Shown here one piece after another: positions 17,022 to 25,996 of a DNA stretch of 44,708 nucleotides (its first letter is position 1; each line of letters begins with the position of its first letter). Position numbers and translations under genes: made by a program. This DNA comes from Puniceicoccales bacterium (lineage in GTDB: Bacteria > Verrucomicrobiota > Verrucomicrobiia > Opitutales > UBA953): the NCBI GenBank assembly GCA_031269335.1, contig JAISZI010000060.1:1-44708 (forward strand). The letters run 5' to 3'. A model generated the notes under the pieces. The model was not told where the DNA came from. It saw only the letters and a list, made by a program, of their open reading frames with translations, and did not search any database.

Positions 17022-18086
17022 GTGGACAAAAACACCATTCTCAACGCACTCAAACAAGTGAAGTATCCGGGATTCAGTCGCGACATCGTTTCCTTTGGCC
17101 TCGTCCGCAACATTTCCCTCCGCGGCGAGGGCGCGGATGTCATTCTGTCCGTCTCCACTTCCGACCCTTCCCTTCCAGACCACCTGCGCAACGCCGCTCA
17201 TGCCGCATTGCACAACGCAGGCCTCGACACGGCATCCATTAACATCGCCATCGAATCGCATCCCCTTCCCGCCACCACGCAAAATACGGCAAACGCCGAC
17301 ACACCTCCGCCCATTGAGGGCGTCCGCTGCCTCATCGCCGTCGCCAGCGGCAAAGGCGGCGTGGGCAAATCCACCATCGCAGTCAACCTCGCCTGCGCTC
17401 TTGCCCGCGAACTAACGGCTCGCAAAAGACCTGCGCAGACAGGCCTGCTCGATTGCGATATCTACGGTCCCTCTGTCCCGCTCATGTTCGGACTTCACAC
17501 CCGCCCGGATATCGAGGGCGATGTCCTGATCCCGCTCGAACGCTTCGGTGTAAAGGTCATGTCTCTGGGCTTCCTCATTGACGAAGACGCACCCGTGATC
17601 TGGCGCGGACCAATGGTAATGAAGACGATCCGACAATTCACATCAAAGGTCGCGTGGGGCAATCTCGACGTGCTCGTCGCCGACTTGCCTCCCGGCACAG
17701 GTGACGCCCCACTCTCGCTCGCACAAGCCGCCAAAATCGACGGCGCGATCATCGTCACAACCCCGCAGACTTCCGCCGCCACCGTCGCACGCCGCGGCGC
17801 AGCTTTATTCGACCGCGTCGGCGTGCCCCTGCTCGGCGTCGTCGAAAACATGAGTTACATGGAAACCGCTACCGCCGGACGGCGTGCGATTTTCGGCAGC
17901 GGCGGCGGCGCAGAGACGGCACGGGCAACGGGAACGGAGTTCTTAGGGCAAGTGCCTTTTGACGAAGTTGTTCGCGAGGGCAGCGACAACGGCGTCCCCT
18001 GCGTCATCTCCCATCCCAATTCTCCGGCAAGCGCAATTTTTACAAAAATTGCACAACGAGTTCTCGAAAAAGTTGCAATCGTGTGA
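17022..18086 (+). CDS. Mrp/NBP35-type P-loop ATPase, Fe-S carrier family
   Basis: A 354-aa cytoplasmic ATPase. An N-terminal MIP18/DUF59 domain (about 1-75, ALKQVKYPGFSRDIVSFGLV) precedes a linker and the ParA-like domain with deviant Walker A ASGKGGVGKST (from residue 108), the LDCDIYGPSVPLMFG switch, ADLPPGTGDAPLSLAQ and TTPQTSAATVARRGA. These are diagnostic for ApbC/Mrp proteins that load Fe-S clusters on target enzymes. The CPxC pair usually found after VENMSY is missing: the sequence there is METATAGRRAIFGSGG. I use GTG 17022 because the DUF59 helix starts there; TTG 16983 is an alternative adding 13 residues. It is divergent from tolB across 119 bp. Confidence 0.9.
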   Translation: MDKNTILNALKQVKYPGFSRDIVSFGLVRNISLRGEGADVILSVSTSDPSLPDHLRNAAHAALHNAGLDTASINIAIESHPLPATTQNTANADTPPPIEGVRCLIAVASGKGGVGKSTIAVNLACALARELTARKRPAQTGLLDCDIYGPSVPLMFGLHTRPDIEGDVLIPLERFGVKVMSLGFLIDEDAPVIWRGPMVMKTIRQFTSKVAWGNLDVLVADLPPGTGDAPLSLAQAAKIDGAIIVTTPQTSAATVARRGAALFDRVGVPLLGVVENMSYMETATAGRRAIFGSGGGAETARATGTEFLGQVPFDEVVREGSDNGVPCVISHPNSPASAIFTKIAQRVLEKVAIV

Positions 18087-18130
18087 CAACGCGTTACCAC
18101 CCTCCCCTAAAACAGCTCTAACGCTTCTAT

Positions 18131-18364
18131 ATGTGTCCAAACTCTGCCAAATCTCACTCAAATAAACGCGGTGCGCCTTCTCTTGGAAACCGCTCAACCC
18201 TCTACCAAGAATTTCAAGCCGAACGCGAAGAAATCTTGCGCCACAAGTGGTTGGAATCGGAAAAAGCCGGATACGACATCGGATTTGAACGGGCACTCTT
18301 AGATTGGAATGAAAAACACCGCAGCACATGGCGCGGCTCACGACATTCCAACGCCAGTCAATAA
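18131..18364 (+). CDS. Small hydrophilic protein, 77 aa
   Basis: Encodes 77 aa. The first 20 residues are Ser/Asn/Lys-rich, and the rest is one strongly helical block (TLYQEFQAEREEILRHKWLE, then SEKAGYDIGFERALLDWNEK) ending in a basic tail. I recall similar short proteins with EREEILRHKW and GFERALLDW in related bacteria, but I cannot name a function. It begins 44 bp after the Mrp stop and may be co-transcribed. The coding composition and the conserved-looking aromatic and acidic pattern make a real gene likely. There is no signal peptide. Confidence 0.72.
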   Translation: MCPNSAKSHSNKRGAPSLGNRSTLYQEFQAEREEILRHKWLESEKAGYDIGFERALLDWNEKHRSTWRGSRHSNASQ

Positions 18365-18639
18365 ACACCCTCCCCTTCCCTCCTCCTTAAAAAAAACTTG
18401 CAACACCAACCGTCTCCGCGCCCTTTGCTCCGCCATGGGCTATCCGGTCTGCGCCGGGTTCGTCTTTGTCAAGCAATGGCACTTCCACAGGCACCAGGAA
18501 AAAAAAGACATCGTGATGCGCACATATATAAAACAACTTGGAGGGGTGCGCGCAGACTATTCTTTCTTTTTCCGAGACTGCCTCGATTTTTCACATTGCG
18601 TCTTTGAATACACAGAAACTTTATTCAAGGAGGTCTGCA

Positions 18640-18720
18640 ATGAAAAGTAATTTCGCTGCTTCGCGCCGCGTGTTTTTCCGCGTTACTTTATTAATACTAT
18701 TTCCATGTGTTATTCTGTGA
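18640..18720 (+). CDS. 26-residue hydrophobic peptide with consensus ribosome site
   Basis: A short frame MKSNFAASRRVFFRVTLLIL plus six residues (FPCVIL), stop at 18720. It is preceded by AAGGAGGTCTGCAATG, giving a perfect AGGAGG seven bases before the ATG, far stronger than at most genes in this window. The peptide has a basic N-terminal third and a hydrophobic C-terminal stretch long enough to insert in or cross a membrane. It is followed by a short hairpin at the stop and a T-tract terminator at 18755-18791, so it looks like a self-contained transcript. It could be a small membrane protein, a type I toxin-like peptide, or a leader peptide. No antisense partner is proved. Confidence 0.55.
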   Translation: MKSNFAASRRVFFRVTLLILFPCVIL

Positions 18721-18754
18721 CACATGTCTCCTGTGTCATTCCCGCGTTTTCTCC

Positions 18755-18791
18755 AAGCATCCCTTTTCATGAAGCACAAGATGCTTTTTTT
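18755..18791 (+). terminator. Rho-independent terminator after the 26-codon ORF
   Basis: AAGCATC (18755-18761) pairs with GATGCTT (18780-18786), with a loop that may form a small inner stem, and a T-run continues to 18791. It lies 35 bp after the short ORF and 116 bp before the methyltransferase gene, so the upstream transcript should end here. Confidence 0.7.
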
Positions 18792-18906
18792 GAATTGAAG
18801 GTTCACGAGAAGTTTTGAGAGGAAAACGCGTGGCGGAATCCACGGCGGGTGAAGAAATTTCCCGATTTTATTTGAACCGCACAGGAATTGATTCATTTTT
18901 ACGGAC

Positions 18907-20160
18907 ATGTTAGACACCGTCGCAGATGACACCCGTGCCATCGTGCCAGCCGCAGATCACTATCGCCCGCCCGTGCCGCCACCTGTGCCGCCGGAGGAAC
19001 GCGCCGATCCGTGGGTGCAATTGAAGCACCACACTTATCTTCCGCACGTCTATCGTAACATGATTCGTGCGCATTCTCCCCGGTCGATTCGTGCTGGTTC
19101 CATTGTTGCTGTTTATGATACCGAAGGGCGGCCATTCGGCACGGGTTTTTGCAATCTCGGCGCGAAAGTCGCTTTGCGCGTTTTCAAACACGGCGCGGAA
19201 TTTGTGGACGAGGCGTTTTGCGAAACCGCCCTGTTGCGTGCCGTTGCATGGCGTAAAGATTGGCTGCGTCTTGAAGAAACCACGGATGCCTACCGCGTCG
19301 TCCATGCAGACGGCGATGGGCTTGGAGGGTTAGTCGTTGATCGCTACGATGATACACTTTCAGTCGAAGTCACGAGTCTCGCTGTTTTTCAACGCCTCAC
19401 ACGCTGGCTTCCCGTGCTCCACAACGCCCTCGGCACCCGTCAAGCCGTTATCCAAGTGGACAATGCGATCGGTCGCATAGAGGGCATTGACCCGCGCCTT
19501 ATCCCCGTTTCGACCTCGCGCAGCGTTAAAATCAAAGAAAACGGCGTTCGCTACATCGTGGATTTTCAGGCAGGACACAAGACGGGGTTTTTCTGCGATC
19601 AGCGTGACAACCGTCGCAAAATTGCGCAACTGGCAGCGGGGCGGCGTTTGCTTGATGTATGCTGTTACACCGGCGCATTTTCGATCGCTGCGAAGCTTGG
19701 CGGTGCCACGGAAGTCACGGGTGTTGACCTTGACGAAAAAGCGATTGCGCAAGCGCGTGCCAATGCGAACCTGAATCAAACACGCATCAATTTTGTCCAC
19801 GCCGACGGTTTTTCCTATATGCGCCAGATGATTCGTAATAATGCGCGCTGGGACGGTGTAATTCTTGATCCGCCAAAATTTATTGATGGCCGTGACGCCT
19901 TTGAAACGGGGGTGAAAAAATATAACGATTTGAACGTTCTCGGAATGCAGCTGACGGCACCCGGCGGTCTTTTCGTAACCTGTTCTTGTTCCGGTTTGCT
20001 TTCCGCCCCGGATTTTGAGGATTTGGTTGTCCACGCAGCGCATCGCTACGGACGGCGTTTGCAAATTTTCGACAGGACCGGTGCCGGAGCCGACCACCCT
20101 GCTTTTTCCAATTATTCGGGAAGCCGCTACCTAAAAGTCATCTGGGCACGTGTGTTCTAA
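18907..20160 (+). CDS. rlmI: Class I SAM-dependent rRNA large-subunit methyltransferase (RlmI/RlmK family)
   Basis: A 417-aa cytoplasmic methyltransferase for 23S rRNA cytosine. After a Pro-rich N-terminal extension (about 1-35) comes a PUA-like domain (HVYRNMIRAHSPRSIRAGSI to FGTGFCNLGAKVALRVF), a linker domain (ADGDGLGGLVVDRYDDTLSV), then the Rossmann methyltransferase: GHKTGFFCDQRDNR, LLDVCCYTGAFSIAAKLGGA (SAM motif I), VTGVDLDEKAIAQA and WDGVILDPPKF (motif IV). FVTCSCSGLL holds the late cysteine region. This order is diagnostic for RlmI. The Pro-rich N-terminus is unusual. The ATG at 18907 is the first in frame after the terminator region; a shorter start is not ruled out. Confidence 0.9.
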   Translation: MLDTVADDTRAIVPAADHYRPPVPPPVPPEERADPWVQLKHHTYLPHVYRNMIRAHSPRSIRAGSIVAVYDTEGRPFGTGFCNLGAKVALRVFKHGAEFVDEAFCETALLRAVAWRKDWLRLEETTDAYRVVHADGDGLGGLVVDRYDDTLSVEVTSLAVFQRLTRWLPVLHNALGTRQAVIQVDNAIGRIEGIDPRLIPVSTSRSVKIKENGVRYIVDFQAGHKTGFFCDQRDNRRKIAQLAAGRRLLDVCCYTGAFSIAAKLGGATEVTGVDLDEKAIAQARANANLNQTRINFVHADGFSYMRQMIRNNARWDGVILDPPKFIDGRDAFETGVKKYNDLNVLGMQLTAPGGLFVTCSCSGLLSAPDFEDLVVHAAHRYGRRLQIFDRTGAGADHPAFSNYSGSRYLKVIWARVF

Positions 20161-20216
20161 AAAAGCAAATACTCATCTTCCGCGTTATGCTGCTGAAAAT
20201 TCTCGGTACACTAATC

Positions 20217-20286
20217 CTCGCACGAAGGAAGACAGCCTGCTGGTGCGGAACCTTCGTGATTCCGCGGCTTCGGGACTTCGTGCGAG
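20217..20286 (+). promoter_or_regulatory. Structured leader with mutually exclusive hairpins
   Basis: CTCGCACGAAG (20217-20227) is perfectly complementary to CTTCGTGCGAG (20276-20286). The overlapping CACGAAGG (20221-20228) is also perfectly complementary to CCTTCGTG (20251-20258). Both pairings use the same left arm, so they exclude each other; TGCGGAA/TTCCGCG can form inside the longer hairpin. The element lies 56 bp after the rlmI stop and 130 bp before the TPR gene, and could be an attenuator, small RNA or repeat. Confidence 0.5.
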
Positions 20287-20416
20287 ACCGCCCGTCCCAT
20301 GAAAATTTCCCCACTTTCGCCGTGTTTTTGTGCTTGCGGAAGCACCCTTTTCCCCTTTTTTCGCCGCTTGAAGTTTTTTTCTTCCTTCTCATTCTTCTCT
20401 TCTTTCCTTCCTTGCA

Positions 20417-23400
20417 ATGATCCAGCCTTCCATCGAATTTTCGCATCTGCGCGCACACCGCGCATTTGTCTTCGGTCTCCTAATTGCCGCCGCCACGCTC
20501 GTTCCGACCCTCAATGTCTGCGCGGCTCCGCCAGCCCGCGCCGCCGCCGCAGAGGAGAAGGACCCCATTCTGCAACTCTTCTCGAAAGCGGAAAAATTGT
20601 TCCAGACCAGCAAGTTCAAAGAAGCCATCAAATCCTATGCCCAATTGCTCGTTGATGGCGAAAAAAGCGGTCTTTTCGAAGAAAACCCCGCCTCATCGGC
20701 ACTCGTCCACCTGCGCCTCGCATCCTGTTACTACAACCTCAAGTTATGGCCGTTCGCCGAAAAAGAACTCTTGATTTTTCTTGACGTCAAAAAGCACCCC
20801 AAGGGCACCGACTCCCTCCTCGGGAGCGACAACAACTACCGCGGCATCGCCCAAATCACCCTCAGCGACGTTTACGCCAAACAGAAAAAATGGGACGACG
20901 CCATCAAGCTCCTCGCGACCGTCACCCAACGCTCCAACTTCAACATCCGCCAAGAAGACCGCATTCGCGCCATTGTCTTGCTCACCCGCGTCCTTGAAGC
21001 CAAAGGCGACGCCGACGAAGCCTCCGCCGCCGTCAAAAAGAAAATAGCCAGCGACTCCCTCCAACAATACCTCCTCCCCATCATCGCAGGGCGCGCCTAC
21101 CAGATCCCCGAAGTCAAAGACGCCGCCCACCGTGCGGTCGAACTCTACACCAAAATCGGCGCAACCAAAGAAGCCCGTGCACTCAGCGACGGCATCTCCT
21201 CCGTCCTCACCGGCAACCCCCTCGACAAAGTCAATGCCAATTTCCGCCTCTTTGAAATCGGCGACAGCCTCTTCGAGCAAGCCGAGACCGAAAACGACAA
21301 AGACCGTAAGAAAAACCTCTATACCCAATCCCTCTCCACTTATCAGGAAGTCCTCCGCGCCAACGCCCTCAACGCCATCCTCGACGACGCCATCAAAATT
21401 CAGGAAAACAAGGTCATCGTCCTCCAAAACTCCATGCCCAAACCCGATGACGAGCAAAAAGCTGTCATCGAAAAAGCCGAGGCCGAGAAAGCACGCTTCA
21501 TGGAAGTCGTCGAAAATTTCCGCAAAAGCAACGACTACAACGCCATCATCTCCTACCGCATCGCCCTCTGCCTCCTCGAACTCAAACGCCCCTGGGAAGC
21601 CTACTACGCCTTCCGCGATATCTTCGACAATAACCCCAAATTCTCCCGCATGCCCACCGCCCACTTCTTCTATATCCAGGCACTGCGCGACACCCACCGC
21701 GTCAAAGAAGCACAAGCCGCATGTGAAGACTTTCTCAAAAAATATCCGGCGGACGAGAATGTCGGCGAAGTCGCCGTCATCAGCGGGCAAATCTCCTTCG
21801 ACCTCGGCGACTTTGAAACCGCCATCACCCAGTTCACCAAAACACGCGCAACCGTCAAATCCCTCACCGTCGAATACAAAGAGTGGATTGATTGGTATAT
21901 CTGTTGGGCGCGATTCCAATCCGTCTCATGGGCATCAACTTACGAAGCCGAACAAACTGCGCTTATCAGTGCCATCGAAAAATTCATCTCCAATTACCCC
22001 AAGAGTGAACAGCGCGAGCAAATGGTCTATCTGCGCGCCCTCTTCTACTTCTACATGGGCAAATACAAAGAAACGATGGCAGGAATGAACGACTACCTAA
22101 AAGGATACCCAAAGGGGATTTTCCGCCCTGACGCCGAATACCGCCTCGCCCTCGTTTACTTCGGCCTCAAAGCCGCAACCGCCAAAGAAGCCGCCTACAA
22201 TAACGAACAAACGCGCCAGAAGGCACTTAAGTGGCTCGAAACCTACAAAAACCCCACCCCGGACATCCGCGAATCCGTCGAACGCCAACGCGCCGAAATC
22301 TACACCCTCCTCGGCGACGTCCACTTCCGCTACTTCGACGACAAAAGCAAAGACAACACCGAAGAAAAAAAGAAAGAAAATCTCAAAAAAGCGATCGACT
22401 ATTACGTCACCGCCGCAAAAGCCGCCCAAAACAACCCCCAGACATTCGACTTTGTCACCCGCGAACTCGACTCCCGCCTCCCCTCCCAAGGCGAATGGGC
22501 ACGAATGCTCGATATCTACCTCACCTTCTACAACTGGAACCCCGACGCCCCAAAAGCACTCGGGCACCTCCTCCAAGTCCTCCGCGCCGCCGACAGACTC
22601 GGCAAAACTCCCGAAGAAAAACGTGCCGCCCTCGAACGAGAAGGCGTCAAAATCCCCGACGAATATGTCACCAAATCCGCCGAAGAAATCCTCGGCGACG
22701 CCATTGTCCGCGGTATAAACGACCAAAAGAAAGAAAACCTCGAACAACTCATAACCAATCTCGCCGAACGCGTATTACGGAAAGCACGGATCGCCGAACG
22801 CGCCGCCAAAAGCGATCCCGAACGCGCCGCCGGTGCCACCAAAATTGATCCCGAGAAACAAATCCTCCAACTCCTCAAACTCGACGAAGGAAAAGCCACC
22901 CTTCTCGCCCAAGCACGCGGCTACTTCGCCCGCGCCGAAGTCGCCCGCCTCCGTAGTGCCCGCGCCCGCGGTGAAGAAAAACTCCGCAACGAACAGCTCT
23001 TCAAAGAAAATATCGGCAGAATCGCGAATATCTTTAAGCCCGAAGAACTTAGCCCTGCCCTCCTCGCCGTCGTCATCGAACTTCTCCTCGAACAGAAAAA
23101 CTTCGCAAAAGCAGAAACCTTCGCAGACTACATCCTCGAACACTGGCGCAGCTCCGACTACGCCGACTACGGGTTCCTCGGCAAAGGCACCGTTCAACTC
23201 GAACAAAAAAAGCCCAAAGAAGCACTCGCCACCCTCAAAGAAGCCGTCGATGGCGGTATCCTCCTCTTCAAAGAATGGGAAACGCGCCTCGCTTACGCCC
23301 AAGCACTTACCACCGTCGGCGGACGCGAAAACATCGAAAACGCAAAAAAAGAACTCAATGCCCTCGCCACCAATAAAGACTGGCGCCGTTACGGCGTCGC

Positions 23401-23758
23401 GGCATGGGCACTCTACTACCTTGGTCAAATTGAAGAAAAACTCGTTAACTACAACGAAGCCATAAACTTCTACAACCGCGCCAGCCTCGCTTGGAAAAAG
23501 CACGGCCACGTCACCGCCAAATGTTACCTGCGCGCCGCCGAACTCTACCTCAACAAAAAACACGACCCGCGCGCCGCCGCGATGACCATCCGCGACATGC
23601 TTCGCCCCGACAATCCCGCCAGCCAACAACCCGAAGCCGCCATCGCCCGCACCATCTTATCCCGCCTCCCCGCTTCCGCACGCGAACCAGCACCGACGCC
23701 GACGACCACCCCCCTCGCAAATGCCCAAACCGCTGCACCCGCCCAATCAGCCAATTAA
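20417..23758 (+). CDS. Large exported tetratricopeptide-repeat protein
   Basis: A 1113-aa protein with an N-terminal signal sequence (residues about 14-37, ending LNVCA-AP) and a body made almost entirely of helical TPR-type hairpins, for example KAEKLFQTSKFKEAIKSYAQ, LRLASCYYNLKLWPFAEKEL, YRIALCLLELKRPWEAYYAF, YLRALFYFYMGKYKETM, YRLALVYFGLKAATAKEAAY and AWALYYLGQIEEKLVNYNEA. A Pro/Thr/Ala-rich tail ends the protein. It starts a five-gene plus-strand operon with a second TPR-like protein, ExbB and two ExbD. Such TPR proteins with ExbB/ExbD occur in PVC bacteria, where they may scaffold or load the proton-channel complex in the periplasm. Its target is unknown. The codon third positions are strongly C-biased. 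Confidence 0.88.
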   Translation: MIQPSIEFSHLRAHRAFVFGLLIAAATLVPTLNVCAAPPARAAAAEEKDPILQLFSKAEKLFQTSKFKEAIKSYAQLLVDGEKSGLFEENPASSALVHLRLASCYYNLKLWPFAEKELLIFLDVKKHPKGTDSLLGSDNNYRGIAQITLSDVYAKQKKWDDAIKLLATVTQRSNFNIRQEDRIRAIVLLTRVLEAKGDADEASAAVKKKIASDSLQQYLLPIIAGRAYQIPEVKDAAHRAVELYTKIGATKEARALSDGISSVLTGNPLDKVNANFRLFEIGDSLFEQAETENDKDRKKNLYTQSLSTYQEVLRANALNAILDDAIKIQENKVIVLQNSMPKPDDEQKAVIEKAEAEKARFMEVVENFRKSNDYNAIISYRIALCLLELKRPWEAYYAFRDIFDNNPKFSRMPTAHFFYIQALRDTHRVKEAQAACEDFLKKYPADENVGEVAVISGQISFDLGDFETAITQFTKTRATVKSLTVEYKEWIDWYICWARFQSVSWASTYEAEQTALISAIEKFISNYPKSEQREQMVYLRALFYFYMGKYKETMAGMNDYLKGYPKGIFRPDAEYRLALVYFGLKAATAKEAAYNNEQTRQKALKWLETYKNPTPDIRESVERQRAEIYTLLGDVHFRYFDDKSKDNTEEKKKENLKKAIDYYVTAAKAAQNNPQTFDFVTRELDSRLPSQGEWARMLDIYLTFYNWNPDAPKALGHLLQVLRAADRLGKTPEEKRAALEREGVKIPDEYVTKSAEEILGDAIVRGINDQKKENLEQLITNLAERVLRKARIAERAAKSDPERAAGATKIDPEKQILQLLKLDEGKATLLAQARGYFARAEVARLRSARARGEEKLRNEQLFKENIGRIANIFKPEELSPALLAVVIELLLEQKNFAKAETFADYILEHWRSSDYADYGFLGKGTVQLEQKKPKEALATLKEAVDGGILLFKEWETRLAYAQALTTVGGRENIENAKKELNALATNKDWRRYGVAAWALYYLGQIEEKLVNYNEAINFYNRASLAWKKHGHVTAKCYLRAAELYLNKKHDPRAAAMTIRDMLRPDNPASQQPEAAIARTILSRLPASAREPAPTPTTTPLANAQTAAPAQSAN

Positions 23759-23782
23759 ACACACTACCAAACGAGACTAACC

Positions 23783-24964
23783 ATGAAAATCATTCGTTTC
23801 CGAACACACTCCCTCTGCGCCACCGCCGTCATTGCACTCCTTTCACTCTCCCCCCTACTGCCGCCCCTCACACCCCAGCTCCGCGCCCAGGTCCTCGTCA
23901 TCGGCGCAGAGAATTGCCCGATAAATGACCCTTTCGCCAAAACCCCGCTCGACCCCCGAAAGTGGACAATTGTAAACACCGATCTCGTCAAAAGAAGCAT
24001 CCAGCGCGGCTCCATTGTCACCGAACGCCGAAAACTCGCCGATGTGCTCAAAATCATGTGGCCAAACCCGCCGCCACAAATCCAAGAAGCCAACGTCGCC
24101 GTCCAGCGCGGCGATGCAAGTAAAGCACTTACCACCATCGAACCCGTCCTCGTCTTTTTCGCAAAAATGAAGAAGAATGTCCCCGGTTCCCATTGGCTCG
24201 CTGCCGCAAGCATAAAACTCGACGCCCTCGTCCTCCTCAAAAACGACGTCGTCCTCAGCAGCTTCATCCGCGAACTCGAAGGCGTGAACGCCGCCCTCGT
24301 CCCAGGTCTCGCCGATCGCATCAAGCTCGCCAAACTCGACCAACTTCTGCGCCGCGGCGATATCAGCCAAGTCCTCGCCGATACCAAAACCCTCATCAAC
24401 GAAACCATCGCACCAGAGACCCTCGCCCAACTCCACATCATTCGGGGCGACGCCCTCCTCCACGAACGCCGCCACGAAGAAGCACTCCGCGCCTTCCTCA
24501 GCGTCACCATCTTCTACGGCAACAACCCCAAATATATCCCCACCGCCTACATCGGCGCCGTCAAAGCCTTCCGCGCCTTGAACACTCCCTCAAACAAACA
24601 CCTCCAGCTCGAAAACGTCGCCAACTCCTACCTCAACGAAATTATTGCCCGCTACCCACATTCCAAAGAAGCCCAGATCGCCCGCGGAATGCTCCCCAAA
24701 GACGATAGAGAAAACCTCGACAAAAAAGACGCTCGCGGTCTCGAAACCGCCCAAGCCATCGGCACCGGTGCCGCCGAAGAAGAAACCGAGACAGCCGTCG
24801 CAACTCCACCATCGGACACCGGCAGCGAACCCGCCACACCCACACCCACACCCGCCGCCGACGCCGACAAAGATGCGCCCGCCGACGCCGACAAAAAGCC
24901 AGTTGCCGGCAAAAAACCAGCCGCTCCTGCCCCCGCACCCCCTCCCCAACCCGACGCCCTGTAA
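23783..24964 (+). CDS. Exported TPR-like protein with Pro/Ala-rich tail
   Basis: A 393-aa exported protein. Residues 1-34 are a signal peptide (FRTHSLCATAVIALLSLSPL, ending LRA-QV). The central part (about 75-300) is helical with TPR-like pairs, including AKLDQLLRRGDISQVLADTK, HIIRGDALLHERRHEEALRA, YIGAVKAFRALNTPSN and YLNEIIARYPHSKEAQIARG. From about residue 320 a low-complexity Thr/Pro/Ala/Lys tail follows. It starts 24 bp after the large TPR gene and precedes exbB by 87 bp, so it is a component of the same envelope module. The last third looks like a disordered spacer. No enzymatic motif is visible; the exact family is not recognised. Confidence 0.82.
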   Translation: MKIIRFRTHSLCATAVIALLSLSPLLPPLTPQLRAQVLVIGAENCPINDPFAKTPLDPRKWTIVNTDLVKRSIQRGSIVTERRKLADVLKIMWPNPPPQIQEANVAVQRGDASKALTTIEPVLVFFAKMKKNVPGSHWLAAASIKLDALVLLKNDVVLSSFIRELEGVNAALVPGLADRIKLAKLDQLLRRGDISQVLADTKTLINETIAPETLAQLHIIRGDALLHERRHEEALRAFLSVTIFYGNNPKYIPTAYIGAVKAFRALNTPSNKHLQLENVANSYLNEIIARYPHSKEAQIARGMLPKDDRENLDKKDARGLETAQAIGTGAAEEETETAVATPPSDTGSEPATPTPTPAADADKDAPADADKKPVAGKKPAAPAPAPPPQPDAL

Positions 24965-25051
24965 CCAGAATAACTACTTTTTCTGCTTCCACTCCCCCGC
25001 AAGCTCCTTACCTTCGCGTCCCACTTTTTCTTCACTCACCAAAAACAAACT

Positions 25052-25939
25052 ATGAAAATCGCCCGACTGTTCCGCCAACTCGCCGTCGCTGCCACTCTCG
25101 CCAGTGCCGCCGTCGCCCTAACGCTCCCGTTTGCAACTATTGCTCAAGCACAAGGCTCCCCCGCAGCCCCAGCTGCAACATCAACCGCAGCAGGAACCGG
25201 CGGCGGCGCAACCACCGTAAAGGTCAAGGAGAAAACCCTCTGGGACGAGTTGAAACAGGTCAACCCCATCGTCCTCGTTGCCCTCCTCGCAGGTTCCGTC
25301 CTCATGATTTGGTTCGGCGTCGATGGTGTCATCCGCACCACACATGCCCGCGCCATCCCCAAAATACAGGTCGCGCAGTTTCGCGAATTTTTCAAAGCCG
25401 GCGACTACGTAGCCGCCTATAACTACGCCAAAAGCAACTTCTCTCCCCTGAGCGACGTCGTTCGTGCGGGAATTTCCTTCCTGCCAGACGGCAAAGTCAT
25501 GACAGAAGAAGCCATGTTCGGCGAAATCGCCCGCATCAACGGCACCCTCATGGGACGCGTCTCCTACCTGTCCGTTATCGGCGTTTGCGCCCCCATGGTC
25601 GGCCTCTGCGGCACAGTTTTCGGTATGATGGGTGCATTCTCAAAACTCGGCGAAAGCGGCATCGGCGACCCATCGGCACTCTCCGCCGAAATCGGCGAAG
25701 TTCTTGTCGCCACAGCCACGGGACTTCTTCTCGCCATTCCGGCATTCATTCTCTACTACGTCCTCAGAAATCGCATCACCGTCATCCTCCACGACGTGCA
25801 AGAAACCGCCTCCGGTCTCTTCCGCAAAATGCCCTACGAGTCCTTTGATGGTTACCACCTCGGCGATGATGAAATCTACGCCGCACAACCTAACTGGGTT
25901 GACCAAGAATCCCCCGCCGCCACCCCAGCCGTCCAATAA
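25052..25939 (+). CDS. exbB: MotA/TolQ/ExbB proton-channel protein with signal peptide
   Basis: A 295-aa inner-membrane protein. Residues 1-34 are a signal peptide (AVALTLPFATIAQAQ), followed by an Ala/Thr/Gly-rich periplasmic linker. Membrane segments lie at about 71-94 (NPIVLVALLAGSVLMIWFGV), 172-196 (YLSVIGVCAPMVGLCGTVFG), with the ExbB/TolQ signature GLCGTVFGMMGAF, and 215-238 (GEVLVATATGLLLAIPAFIL). The cytoplasmic loop is between TM1 and TM2. With ExbD it forms the proton-driven stator that energises an outer-membrane or periplasmic partner. A cleaved signal plus periplasmic extension is atypical for proteobacterial ExbB but usual in PVC relatives. Two ExbD genes follow, 57 and 13 bp apart; no TonB gene is seen. 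Confidence 0.93.
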   Translation: MKIARLFRQLAVAATLASAAVALTLPFATIAQAQGSPAAPAATSTAAGTGGGATTVKVKEKTLWDELKQVNPIVLVALLAGSVLMIWFGVDGVIRTTHARAIPKIQVAQFREFFKAGDYVAAYNYAKSNFSPLSDVVRAGISFLPDGKVMTEEAMFGEIARINGTLMGRVSYLSVIGVCAPMVGLCGTVFGMMGAFSKLGESGIGDPSALSAEIGEVLVATATGLLLAIPAFILYYVLRNRITVILHDVQETASGLFRKMPYESFDGYHLGDDEIYAAQPNWVDQESPAATPAVQ

Positions 25940-25996
25940 ACAAACCACAACCCTACCACTTTTCTCAATAATCAACCCTAAAGCAAAGGAAACACC

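Noticed and set aside
18309-18650. 113-codon plus-strand open frame between Mrp and rlmI
   Set aside because: It overlaps the end of the small 77-aa gene, has uneven composition and no ribosome site; the 26-codon frame with AGGAGG at its end is the better candidate.
20744-21919. A 391-codon open frame on the minus strand
   Set aside because: It lies wholly inside the TPR gene and has an extreme Gly/Val/Phe/Asp composition caused by the C-rich codons of that gene; it shows no start or ribosome site.
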